A stretch of 64,000 bases of DNA from Paenibacillus dendrobii (GTDB taxonomy: Bacteria; Bacillota; Bacilli; Paenibacillales; Paenibacillaceae). Made by a program: the position numbers and the translations under genes. The notes below the pieces were generated by a model that was given only the letters and a program-made list of their open reading frames with translations, was not told the DNA's origin and searched no databases. Positions 17,001 to 23,783 of the stretch are shown here, one piece after another; positions within the stretch are counted from its first letter, which is position 1; every line of letters begins with the position of its first letter. The stretch covers positions 682,001 to 746,000 of the forward strand of contig NZ_WUBI01000002.1 in assembly GCF_009807035.1 (NCBI RefSeq). The letters run 5' to 3'.

Positions 17001-18491
17001 TAGCCTGACGTATCTGGCAATAACAGCGGGTATATCATGTGTTGTAATATTGCTTAGGTTGCCGCGCACTTGAGTCTGCGGTGCCCAATGGATGTTATCC
17101 AAACTCGTGAAAATATCAAAATCCTTGGTGTTGAGATTCGCGTTCAAATTCGCATTTTCTTTATTGGAGCCCGCATGGTAGACCACAAACTGGCTCACTG
17201 CTTTCGTTCCGCCTAAATCGATGGTTAACGATTGCCCTGAGCCTCCCCCCATGCACCATTTGGTATCGAGGCTGCCATCGACCGCACTGGTGGCACCTTC
17301 GGTCACGGAGCATGTGCTGCCTGTCGTCCAAGCAGGTCGTCCCAGCGCCAAATTATTCACGGAAGGCATAAGTTTCACCTGTGTATTGAGTGCGTCAATC
17401 GCCGAAGCCTGGATGGAAGCATTCGAGCGGTCGAATGGCCCGCTCCATTTTACGCCGAATTGTCCGGTCTGATTCTGGCTGTTCGCCCACACCGATCTTG
17501 CGCTGCTCAGCATAAATTCCTGATATGCAGGTTTGCCTACTTGATCATAAAGGACTTTCAAATTTTTCATGAAAATCCCTTTAAATTGGGTCTGATCTCC
17601 ATCGCAGCCTTGAGCAAACGATTCGCACGGCTCTGTAAGAACGCCTTTAACATTCAAAGAACTGCTGCCGATTACGGCATCGGCAATTTTCTGGGCTTCG
17701 ATAAGCACTGCCGGATCATTCGTCGCTTCGTGCAATGCAACAAGCCCGCCCAAGATAACCCCCTGATTGTAAGTCCAAACGATGCCGCCGTTATTCTCGT
17801 AACGTCCGGTAATTGGATTAAGCTTCAAACCGTCATTCACAAGATTCTTGTCGTTAATCATGCCGCTATCCTTGAACCATTGCCATTCCTTCTTGGCCCA
17901 GTCGAGATAAGTCACATCACCGGGTGTCCGGTTATGCAGGCGTGCAGCTACTTCAAGGAATAACTCATTCGCAATCGCATTCTTGTATCCTCGATCCTTG
18001 TTCCACCAAATCCCTCCCCCTGCCGTATCATCCCATCCGCTCGTCATATCGGAGAAGATCGTTTTAGCCATATCCAAATATTGAGCTTTACCCGTCAAAT
18101 CATATGCTTTGATCCAAGTAATCGCCCACCATCCTTCATCATCGTAGTACTCATTGATAAAATTTTTGCTGTGTGCTTCTTTGCTTTCTTTAAAAGCCTT
18201 CTCTATCACGGGCATATACACCCTTGAACCCGAACGCTGCATATAATCAAGAGTCGTCTCCAAAATATTGGCCGCGTTCCACCAGCCCGCACCATACGGA
18301 TTGTCCGGAACCGCACTGAAGGAGCCTTCGAGGATGGCGACAGCCTGTGCCGCCTTTTCATTGAAATTCTCAGAAGCTGAAGCTTCAGACCGCACAGGGA
18401 ATCCCCCGAAAACAGACGCGATCACAAGTAAAGAGGATAAAACGATTGCCATACTCCTGCTCATCCATCGTCGATGCAAACTCACTTCCAC
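11091..18491 (-). CDS. Giant secreted multidomain glycosidase/esterase with GH76, SGNH and GH29 domains and an SLH anchor
   Basis: The 2466-residue protein starts with a signal peptide (about 1-40). Domains in order: GH76 alpha-1,6-mannanase-like (40-375); F5/8-type carbohydrate-binding domain (380-510); bacterial Ig-like (527-600); jelly-roll binding domain (610-780); SGNH hydrolase with its small N-terminal sandwich (797-1100; GDSITAG near 915, HPSDAGH near 1084); CBM6/35-like (1113-1240); GH29 alpha-L-fucosidase (1243-1643; FGQFIHWGAYS near 1267, likely nucleophile Asp in LWFDGEWNA near 1433); second F5/8 domain (1670-1797); DUF5011 Ig-like (1805-1880); two related repeats of about 70 residues; Gly-Asn-Pro linker; an unassigned domain; three SLH domains (2294-2466). 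It should be displayed on the cell wall and attack a fucosylated, acylated, mannose-containing glycan. GTG 18491 follows GGAGG by only 3 nt; GTG 18485 is a good alternative start. Confidence 0.9.
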   Translation of the reverse strand: MEVSLHRRWMSRSMAIVLSSLLVIASVFGGFPVRSEASASENFNEKAAQAVAILEGSFSAVPDNPYGAGWWNAANILETTLDYMQRSGSRVYMPVIEKAFKESKEAHSKNFINEYYDDEGWWAITWIKAYDLTGKAQYLDMAKTIFSDMTSGWDDTAGGGIWWNKDRGYKNAIANELFLEVAARLHNRTPGDVTYLDWAKKEWQWFKDSGMINDKNLVNDGLKLNPITGRYENNGGIVWTYNQGVILGGLVALHEATNDPAVLIEAQKIADAVIGSSSLNVKGVLTEPCESFAQGCDGDQTQFKGIFMKNLKVLYDQVGKPAYQEFMLSSARSVWANSQNQTGQFGVKWSGPFDRSNASIQASAIDALNTQVKLMPSVNNLALGRPAWTTGSTCSVTEGATSAVDGSLDTKWCMGGGSGQSLTIDLGGTKAVSQFVVYHAGSNKENANLNANLNTKDFDIFTSLDNIHWAPQTQVRGNLSNITTHDIPAVIARYVRLYVITSQSSSAYQATRVNEVVVGGTDIPGTGLLLDQSAAAMNVGETMQLTASSASGIVWKSERDAVAIVDASGKVTGVSEGTAVITAKAGDGPTAACIVTVQNSTPPTGDAGGFYSGLEVSERQLTWSNNAELKQNVGGYAAGLTGMETKVVNYAGPTDTGFGNVLYYSGKATGPAGTDSYSYNRIFSVDIPMTESVTRLDYWIKPNENNGSYAGIDLAFSDGSYLHDKNGEFYRNQKLTVGQWNHVQVDLSAATGKTISRILVAYFRGTAAEEQAPGQFSGYLDDIRIGGAELPSVSPASDPNMSYVGRWDKSNPDRPIGYWGGTYFRAGFTGTSVKVVLPAKTKMYVSIDNGPDVLYDNAFGLVNLTTSPLVDGDHTLRIATSWMDQSLAVQGLILDRGAMTKKPPERTKIVEFIGDSITAGVVTNAVSDYAFLTGEKLNVDHTQVAFSGICLVECGRSTAPFGMSEQYFKQKPIFNAATPTPDWDFNQYTADAVVVNLGTNDNTEHVANDRFRDTYIQFLERIREKFPKAQILVMRSFGGFMASPTKEAVEARKTAGDNQVQYVDTTGWVNAGTSDFMDELHPSDAGHYKITQKLAPVIGAALALTTDPAPVSDGRIIWADQYSENHGDAYKIQDPSVGPAVATNSGGNWLKYSNIDFGNGDYDTLMANLAAWSTGNKIEIRLDSNTGQLLGILNTKATGGWDIYKEHYASISSVTGKHDVVLVFPSQYTANVNWFTFAKSPPAKETEAERAQRMQWFEDARFGQFIHWGAYSVLAGSYNGQSVGYAEWIMDNLHISKEDYRNNAAKRFNPNLFDAKKWVDLAKQAGQKYMVITSKHHEGYSMFDTEVGDFKPYGVVSMSPSHIDPMDSLSKEAKAQGIKFGFYYSIMDWMHPLSPPNGNSFNPADQAKKDKYISQMKGQLRELIEKYDPDILWFDGEWNAWWTKEDGKALYTYLRTLKNDLIINNRIGKRDADDGDFGTPEQEVPVNGLSYPWESCITINDTWGYSSKDVNWKSTSTLIRTLVETASKGGNLLLNIGPTSQGVTPQASVDRLHEMGAWLNIYGESIYGTKASVFADKLPWGYSTTKDGKVYLHVTNWPASGQLTVPQLTNTIRNVSLLQNPADVLDYKIVKNNMVINLPSKINGSKPNAIDEVIVLDVEGYPASGTHAAINLAAGKAASASDEYSSDYVAGKAVDGDGNSRWATKDGLTPYWLEVDLGESTTFNKIVVDEYGHRTGNYKIQYGDGTEWKDAYTGNGLNSGQEILFTPVTGTKVRLYITSLSVTDPHGPSIFEFKVYNDSESSVIPPVITLNGDAILNLVVGESFADPGATAKDASGADISSAIVSEGDVNTSVPGSYTVRYDVQDSDGIHALQAKRTVNVKPQAVTAIGGQEIVTVTDATYGATLKLYNPSNAVMAAKIATMNRVQFKSVPAGGMGYYVTQTISGMESAPSNKVDISPYVEPEPLVIKGGEGVVTVVNATYGATLELYDHADQFVMSMVAEASGIVEFQSVPPGADYYVIQTIDEIVGVPSNKVTVTGKDPTGPVDPGNPNPGNPNPGNPDPGTSGSGSSGSSGGSSSGSADGEEAVITTDLQGTSLNLPVPKVDQAGKASSVITDKKLGAALDAVKIGADGIKTLNVVIPEAKNADQYEVTIPAAFFMEKGTKQRLHVKTPQAVFDVMSDMFKPEELTGTKDVSIQWIITNRTVQLIVGKDGKVFDWSRPMSPLHVSIPYKPTSEQSPNLDLIGVSFTDQAGHTAFIPSGRYYAATGLLSFNAVHTGTFHISYEQKLFRDLAGYPWAMNPVQVMASKGIIQGTSSDQYSPGAWVTRADFIMMLVRGLDLTAETGTNFSDVHPGDYYYDAVATAKALGISEGAGGDQFLPRTAITRQEMMVFTVKALQAAKKQLDPATSAVLAQYADHDAIAGYAAESIALLVKNGIVQGDGKAIHPLGHTTRAEAAVIIYKAYMK

Positions 18492-18595
18492 ACACCTCCA
18501 TAATATTGAACATTGTCATCTGCAGCATCATTGGGCTAGCTTCACTCGAACACGGATGCCAATTCGGGGATGATGAAGAAGCTTGCAGTACACGT

Positions 18596-18631
18596 AACCA
18601 CTTTTGAGTGGTTATTTTGTAAGCGCCTCCT
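18596..18631 (-). promoter_or_regulatory. Inverted repeat and near-cre site in the leader of the giant exoenzyme gene
   Basis: AACCACT at 18596 and AGTGGTT at 18607 form a 7-bp perfect inverted repeat with loop TTTG. It could be the operator of the adjacent GntR/LacI-type regulator. Next to it, TGTAAGCGCCTCCT (18618-18631) fits the cre consensus except at one fixed A/T position. Both lie about 110 bp upstream of the exoenzyme start. A TTGACA on the minus strand near 18670 may be the -35, but no well-spaced -10 was found. Confidence 0.4.
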
Positions 18632-18686
18632 TTTGTCGTTATTGTATTTTTGTTGGTATATTATTATGTCAAGATGTTTGAACAGC

Positions 18687-18736
18687 AAAAAACCTTGCTC
18701 AACCCAAGACATGTATCTGCTTGGATTAAACAAGGC
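18687..18736 (-). terminator. Intrinsic terminator after the GntR/LacI-type regulator
   Basis: On the minus strand CCTTG, then TCCAAG, pair with CTTGG, then CAAGG, as a two-part stem followed by TTTTTT. It lies just past the regulator stop at 18747, so the exoenzyme gene likely has its own promoter. Confidence 0.7.
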
Positions 18737-18746
18737 TGTGGCATTC

Positions 18747-19859
18747 TTATTTCACAATTAAAGTATGGGCAATATTCGTGAGCAGCGGCACGTTGGAACC
18801 ATCCCATTGCAACCGCAAGAGTTCAACGGCCGTGTAACCCATTTCCGCTTCATGCTGCCGAATATGCGTGAACAACGGTCGCAGGAAAGGACGATCCATC
18901 GCGTCAAAGCATACGATCTCCGTATCATGCTCCCGCCTGGTCTCCTGAATCACTTGATGCAGATTCTCGGCAAGTAAATATTCACAAGCCACATATCCCG
19001 TAACCTGCGGGTGTTCTTCTATAAACTGCCTAAGAATAAAGCGATCCGCCGTCACCTGCTCTATATTCGACTTGGGCAGGGTGCCGGATAAATTGCTGAT
19101 CAAATATTGCTGCTGCATCCCCATATTTCTTCTTCCAAGAGCATGCGTGTAACCCAGAATCCGATCCTCGATCGCGGAGGTGCTCTCTGGTGGCGTCGAC
19201 AAAAAAGCAATATGCTTATGCCCTTTGTCCAGAAGAAAATCGGTCAATTCCTGTCCCGCTTGTTGATTGTCGGTGCAGACAGAGCAGACCGCAATCCCCT
19301 TCATGTAACGGTCAAGAGTGACCACCGGAAACCGCTCGAGTACCAAACGCAGTAATTCGTCGTTATAATGCTCTCCATGCACAGGATAGACGATAAGTCC
19401 GGATACGCCCATTCGAACCAAGGAACGAATCGCCTCTTTTTCGCTTTCTCTGCTGTCATGCGTTAGCTTTAGCAGCATCCCGTAACCGGATTCGGAACAG
19501 CGCTGCTCAATGGAACGGATCAATTGGGAGCCATATGACTCCGTAAAGTCGGGAATAATCACGCCGATCATCTTGATGGTTTCGTTGGAAAAATGGCCTG
19601 TCATATCCGATTCGAAGCCCCGATCAGATTCCGTCCCAATCAACAGCTTCTCTGCAACAAAAGAGCCCTTGCCCCGATGTCTCACAATGAAGCCTGCCAG
19701 TGCCAGCAGTTCCAGCGCTTTCTTCGAAGTAATCCGGCTCACCGAGAACTTGGCGGACAATTCGTTCTCTGAAGGAATCCGTTCCCCCGGAAGCAGGCGT
19801 CCGCTATGAATTTCACTCAGAATAAATTGATAAATCCGTTCATACAACGGGATCTCCAT
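18747..19859 (-). CDS. GntR-type HTH / LacI-type ligand-binding transcriptional regulator (AraR-like)
   Basis: The 370-residue protein fuses an N-terminal GntR winged helix (residues 1-70; LPGERIPSENELSAKFSVSR, then GKGSFVAEK) to a LacI/periplasmic-binding-protein sensor domain (about 95-365; IGVIIPDFTESYGSQLIRS). This is the AraR-like layout used for sugar-responsive repressors. The frame is open to GTG 19904, but AAGGA lies 9 nt before ATG 19859, which gives the usual family N-terminus MEIPLYERIYQFI. It lies upstream of the giant glycan-degrading enzyme on the same strand, so it most likely senses a sugar released by that enzyme and controls its gene. This target is an inference from position. 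Confidence 0.85.
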   Translation of the reverse strand: MEIPLYERIYQFILSEIHSGRLLPGERIPSENELSAKFSVSRITSKKALELLALAGFIVRHRGKGSFVAEKLLIGTESDRGFESDMTGHFSNETIKMIGVIIPDFTESYGSQLIRSIEQRCSESGYGMLLKLTHDSRESEKEAIRSLVRMGVSGLIVYPVHGEHYNDELLRLVLERFPVVTLDRYMKGIAVCSVCTDNQQAGQELTDFLLDKGHKHIAFLSTPPESTSAIEDRILGYTHALGRRNMGMQQQYLISNLSGTLPKSNIEQVTADRFILRQFIEEHPQVTGYVACEYLLAENLHQVIQETRREHDTEIVCFDAMDRPFLRPLFTHIRQHEAEMGYTAVELLRLQWDGSNVPLLTNIAHTLIVK

Positions 19860-20050
19860 GAGCATCATTCCTTCATGAGGAAATTGGTATATCAACCTTA
19901 TCACCCAATTAATCCCATTTCAAGTGTCGTTGAAAAAGACCGAGCTTCCGAAAAAAGGATTCTTTCAGGTACCGTCTTGCCGCGCTTGTCCATTTTCATT
20001 TTCCGACTGCAGCAACAGCGATATTGAACTGAGTACGGCGAAAAACCTGC

Positions 20051-20082
20051 AAAAATCCCCTCCGAGATCTCTCTGAGGGGTA
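20051..20082 (-). terminator. Intrinsic terminator of sigK
   Basis: On the minus strand CCCCTC and GAGGGG close a 12-nt loop, followed by ATTTTTG. It lies about 65 bp after the sigK stop. The rest of 19860-20147 holds no gene. Confidence 0.75.
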
Positions 20083-20147
20083 AAGCCTTAAGTATTAAAC
20101 ACTAGAGGTTGTAAACCAAGAAGGTATGGAACAACGCATCAAGATTT

Positions 20148-20849
20148 CTAGCCTTTCGACTTATAGAACTCATGGTACAGCTTCATCAGCGCCCGCTTCT
20201 CAATACGGGAAACATAAGATCTGGAGATCCCCAATTCCTTGGCAATTTCCCGCTGTGTCCGTTCTTCACCCCCGAACTCCAGTCCAAAGCGGCCTTTAAT
20301 CACTTCCTGCTCGCGTTCATCCAATATGTCGAGATTCCGGTATATTTTACTTTTCTCGATCTTGAGCTGCACCATATCCGCTACATCATCAGCCTCGCTG
20401 CCGAGGATATCGATCAGGGTAATTTCATTGCCTTCCTTATCCGTTCCGATCGGATCATGCAGAGAGACGTCTTTTCTCGTCTTCTTCAGGGAACGCAAAT
20501 GCATAAGTATCTCGTTTTCTATACAACGGGCCGCGAAAGTCGCCAGCTTGGTGCCCTTATTGGGCTGAAAGCTTTCAATCGCTTTGATCAGACCGATCGT
20601 GCCGATGGAGATCAGATCCTCCAGATCCTCGCCGGTGTTGTCGAACTTCTTCACAATATGAGCCACCAGCCGCAGGTTATGCTCGATCAGCATGTTACGG
20701 GCATGGGCATCACCTTCAGCCATCAATTGAAGGTATTTGCTCTCCTCTTTTTCCGTGAGCGGCTGAGGAAAAGCATTATTTTTGACATATGAAACCAGCA
20801 GCGTCAGTTCTTTGATAAACAGGGCAATAAAGCTGAATAATCCAGGCAA
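20148..20849 (-). CDS. sigK: RNA polymerase sporulation sigma factor, pro-sigma-K
   Basis: This 233-residue sigma-70 family protein controls late mother-cell genes. Region 2 is seen as NLRLVAHIVKKFDNTGEDLE and DLISIGTIGLIKAIESF, and region 4 as REIAKELGISRSYVSRIEKR. The N-terminus is the hydrophobic pro-sequence removed by SpoIVFB; the LLVSYVKNNAFPQPL stretch matches the known processing site, after the Ser by analogy with Bacillus subtilis. The longest frame begins at GTG 20858, but that GTG sits inside AGGAGGTG. TTG 20849, 8 nt downstream, gives the expected pro-sequence length. The gene is continuous, with no skin-type element splitting it. Confidence 0.96.
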   Translation of the reverse strand: MPGLFSFIALFIKELTLLVSYVKNNAFPQPLTEKEESKYLQLMAEGDAHARNMLIEHNLRLVAHIVKKFDNTGEDLEDLISIGTIGLIKAIESFQPNKGTKLATFAARCIENEILMHLRSLKKTRKDVSLHDPIGTDKEGNEITLIDILGSEADDVADMVQLKIEKSKIYRNLDILDEREQEVIKGRFGLEFGGEERTQREIAKELGISRSYVSRIEKRALMKLYHEFYKSKG

Positions 20850-21086
20850 AGATGCCACCTCCTGCTGAATGACTAGGCACCGCAGCTTTCTCCGGGTGAT
20901 TCATACTTACAAGTGCGGTCTGTTCATTCTATGTAGGCGAAGACCCAACTGTGCCTGTACGGGCAAAAAACCAAACGGGTTGAACTTTCATTCTCGGCTC
21001 GGTACAGAAAAAAGCTTATTGGCCGAATTGAAGCATAAACGGATTCACCCATTTCGCTGCTTATTCCTAAAAAGCCCTCCATTGAC
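20850..21086. other. Upstream region of sigK, no gene seen
   Basis: This 237-bp stretch separates sigK from the terminator of the TetR gene. It must hold the sigK promoter. A CATAGAAT on the minus strand near 20930 resembles a sigma-E -10 element, but no matching -35 is visible, so no promoter is called. Confidence 0.3.
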
Positions 21087-21116
21087 GCAAAAAAACTTCC
21101 CATAAGAGAAGTTTTC
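21087..21116 (-). terminator. Intrinsic terminator of the MFS-TetR operon
   Basis: AAAACTTC and GAAGTTTT pair around an 8-nt loop; on the minus strand the stem runs into TTTTTTT. It lies 60 bp after the TetR stop at 21176. Confidence 0.75.
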
Positions 21117-21175
21117 AATAATATAGATCATTATAAAATGAATTGGCATACATCCAGTTCTTATTGTGCCTTCCC

Positions 21176-21829
21176 TTATAAAAGCAACCCGTCCTCAAGT
21201 TTTGAGAAAGCTTCATCAATCAATTTTGAAAAATCCTTATCCGGATTTTCCGCATAATACAACATGACTGAAATATTCACACCTACAACAACCCCTGCAA
21301 AGGTACGTAAGGCCAAATCATCCGGTTTACGGCCCACTCGTTTAGCCATAATTTCTGTAAGTAGCTGCATGGTTTGAATCAGATTGTTCAATGTTGCTCC
21401 CCGTAATTCAGGCACTGCCATGATAAGCTGATTTCGTTCACGCATGGTTTCCAACTCATCTGGAGACATATCGTCCATTCCGGATATCATTGCATTTCGC
21501 ACGGCCTGAAGCGGACTCAAATCAGATGGCTGATCTTCAAATGCCGCGATGAGCAGCGGGTCATAGTTATCCGTTATCACAACATCTTCTTTTGTTGAAA
21601 AGTAACGAAAAAATGTGCTTGGAGAAATCTCCGCTGCTTCTGCAATTTGTTCCACAGTTGTAGCATTATAGCCTAGTTCACGAAAAAGTCGCATCGCATG
21701 CATTTGAACGTTTGCCATCGTTTTTGCTTTTTTACGTTCACGCAATCCAGTATTTCGTTTACCTTTTATGTATTGCTGGCTATTTAGTAAGATCATTAAC
21801 GACTGCGGTCTGCTGAAATTCCTGATCAC
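21176..21829 (-). CDS. TetR family transcriptional regulator
   Basis: This protein of up to 217 residues has an N-terminal TetR helix-turn-helix (MRLFRELGYNATTVEQIAEA, then EISPSTFFRYFSTKEDVV) and a C-terminal ligand/dimer domain. The frame overlaps the end of the MFS gene by about 50 nt, so the two are co-transcribed. The start is uncertain: GTG 21829 has AAGGGG only 2-3 nt upstream, and ATG 21796 (206 residues) has no clear ribosome binding site. It most likely represses the MFS pump operon through the perfect inverted repeat at the operon promoter (23328-23374), with release by a pump substrate. Confidence 0.9.
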   Translation of the reverse strand: MIRNFSRPQSLMILLNSQQYIKGKRNTGLRERKKAKTMANVQMHAMRLFRELGYNATTVEQIAEAAEISPSTFFRYFSTKEDVVITDNYDPLLIAAFEDQPSDLSPLQAVRNAMISGMDDMSPDELETMRERNQLIMAVPELRGATLNNLIQTMQLLTEIMAKRVGRKPDDLALRTFAGVVVGVNISVMLYYAENPDKDFSKLIDEAFSKLEDGLLL

Positions 21830-23309
21830 TTCCCCTTGTACGCTTCACGAAGCAAACCGATAAAATGATACCTGCAACAGCAATGGCTCCGCATGTCCAT
21901 AAGGTGGATGACATTCCATGAATGAAGGAAGACTTCACTGATTCAATGATATCCTTGGAATTCATTTGCTTAGCAACCGCTATACCGGCAGATACGTTAC
22001 GAGATACAGTGTCCGCGGCTTCACCCGGCAATCCGTCCAGATTAAGATGATTCCGGTACCCTGCATTTAATACAGTGCCTAGGAGGGCTACACCCATCGT
22101 GCCTCCAACCTGTCTAAGGGAAATAAGAAGCGCTGATCCTACCCCACTTCCGTCTGCCGAAAGGGCTGACATCCCTTCATCCATTGCAGCAGGAAGGGCG
22201 AATCCAATTCCCAGGCCTGCAGCCGTTATCCATATGGATGCAAAACCGTATCCACTATCCATGCCGGTATTGGCACCGATCGCCAAGCCGACTGTGAGTA
22301 TGAGAAAACCAAAAGATAAGGATATTCTGTTGCCAAAGCGTAACTGCAGGACATCAGAAAGTTGAGATCCGACTAAAAGTCCTCCTACAAGAGGTAGCAA
22401 CCGTAGGCCAGCGCTTAGCGCCTTTACACCTTCAATGGCTTGAAAATACTGCGGTAAGACAAACAATACGCCAAACATAGCAAAGGAAATAACGGTAGCT
22501 AAGATTGTGCCCCATGTGAATCTTCCCGAGCGGAACAATGCCAGATCAATTAACGGGTTCTTGACTCTTCTTTCCCAAAGAACAAACCCAGCTATAATGA
22601 CTAATCCACCAATGATCGTCGTTAAGGTTACCACGTCTCCCCAACCTCTTTCACCAACTTCGATGACTCCGTACGTTAGTGTAACAAGTCCCAGGCTGGA
22701 AAGAAGAATTCCAAGAATATCGATTCGTTCTTTATCTCCATTATTCGACTCTGGCAATAGAATGGAAACCGCCACCAAGGCGATGATAATCAGAGGAACA
22801 TTGATTAAAAACACGGAACCCCACCAATAATTTTCAAGCAACCAGCCGCCAAGAACCGGCCCGAGCGGAATTCCGAAGGCATTGGCTAACATCCAAACCG
22901 AAATTGCCTTGGTTCTTTCTTTTTCCGAAAACAATATCGGGATAATCGACATCGACAATGGAACCAATAATGCAGCACCGAGACCCTGAAATGCACGCCC
23001 GGTTATCAACTCCCATGGTGAACCAGCGTATGCACACGCCAAGGATGACACTCCGAAAATAAGCAGACCTACAATAAGCATTTTTTTCCTGCCTACTCTG
23101 TCACCTAGCATTCCTGCCGGGAGTAAGGCTGCAGCAAAAACTAAGTTGTATGCATCCGCGAACCATTGCAATTCTGCATTCGTAGCGTGCATATCCATGG
23201 CGAGTATGGGTAGAGCCAAATTTAGAATCGTCATGTCTAGGCCAACAGCTAGGATGCCTATCGCTAATGAGCCTAATATCCACCATCTTTGTTTTACCTG
23301 ACCACTCAT
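21780..23309 (-). CDS. MFS multidrug efflux transporter, DHA2 (14-TM) family
   Basis: This 509-residue transporter of the drug:H+ antiporter-2 family (QacA/EmrB type) has fourteen predicted membrane segments. Motif A is GDRVGRKKMLIVG near residue 68, motif B lies around ITGRAFQGLGAALLVPLS near residue 104, and motif C near GIPLGPVLGGWL. It exports drugs or toxic metabolites across the cytoplasmic membrane. The frame opens at GTG 23321, inside the ribosome binding site AAAGGTGG; ATG 23309, 8 nt further on, is preferred. TetR follows and overlaps it. It lies beside a polyketide cluster on the same strand but has its own promoter, so a link to product export is possible but not shown. Confidence 0.92.
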   Translation of the reverse strand: MSGQVKQRWWILGSLAIGILAVGLDMTILNLALPILAMDMHATNAELQWFADAYNLVFAAALLPAGMLGDRVGRKKMLIVGLLIFGVSSLACAYAGSPWELITGRAFQGLGAALLVPLSMSIIPILFSEKERTKAISVWMLANAFGIPLGPVLGGWLLENYWWGSVFLINVPLIIIALVAVSILLPESNNGDKERIDILGILLSSLGLVTLTYGVIEVGERGWGDVVTLTTIIGGLVIIAGFVLWERRVKNPLIDLALFRSGRFTWGTILATVISFAMFGVLFVLPQYFQAIEGVKALSAGLRLLPLVGGLLVGSQLSDVLQLRFGNRISLSFGFLILTVGLAIGANTGMDSGYGFASIWITAAGLGIGFALPAAMDEGMSALSADGSGVGSALLISLRQVGGTMGVALLGTVLNAGYRNHLNLDGLPGEAADTVSRNVSAGIAVAKQMNSKDIIESVKSSFIHGMSSTLWTCGAIAVAGIILSVCFVKRTRGSDQEFQQTAVVNDLTK

Positions 23310-23327
23310 GAAAGTTGCCACCTTTCG

Positions 23328-23393
23328 ACATAAACATTATTTTGACATTAATTATATAATGAGAGTTTATGTCATTTAACTCAGAGTGTCAAT
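23328..23393 (-). promoter_or_regulatory. MFS-TetR promoter with palindromic TetR operator
   Basis: On the minus strand, TTGACA (23388-23393) and TAAACT (23365-23370) are separated by 17 bp and form a good sigma-A promoter. GACATAAAC (23328-23336) and GTTTATGTC (23366-23374) are perfect 9-bp inverted repeats; the upstream arm covers the -10. This is the layout of a self-repressing TetR operator. Confidence 0.65.
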
Positions 23394-23712
23394 ATGATTT
23401 TAAGAATCCGATTCCATCGTGACGCCGCAGGTAATTCCATTTCCTTTCACGCGCGACCGAAATTCGTAAAAGGGAGGTCTTTTCACATCCTTTTTAACGA
23501 TTGCAGGTACATATGTATTTCTACTTAATATCAGTATTTCGCAAGTAATCTAAAGAACGAACAATGATTTCAGCTTCAGAAACCTTATAGAGGAAATGGG
23601 CGAATCAGGTGGGAAACGGCTTGAATCGTGACGCAGGAGGCATGGAAAGATAGGAGAGAGGTTATCTCGTGAATCATCAAAAATATGGACTCACGAACAG
23701 GTTAAATGAAAC
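23394..23712. other. Spacer between the polyketide cluster and the MFS-TetR operon, no gene seen
   Basis: This 319-bp stretch shows no convincing gene. A 29-codon plus-strand frame from GTG 23669 has an acceptable ribosome binding site but runs through the terminator stem, so it was not called. The interval marks the 3' boundary of the biosynthetic cluster. Confidence 0.4.
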
Positions 23713-23746
23713 AACCTTGGTCCGGGTAGAACACCAGACCAAGATT
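23704..23746 (-). terminator. Likely terminator at the 3' end of the polyketide cluster
   Basis: On the minus strand AATCTTGGTC and GACCAAGGTT pair over 10 bp (one G-T pair) and are followed by GTTTCATTT, a weak T-tract. It lies 38 bp after the stop of the last cluster gene. Confidence 0.55.
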
Positions 23747-23783
23747 GCTAGTTTTTGAGAGGGAAAGATTACAGGATCAGCCA

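Noticed and set aside
20148..20849. Possible skin-type insertion splitting sigK
   Set aside because: The frame is continuous from pro-sequence to region 4, and no recombinase or attachment repeat is seen.
23669..23758. 29-codon GTG-started plus-strand frame with an acceptable ribosome binding site
   Set aside because: It runs through the terminator stem at 23713-23746 and has no recognisable features.
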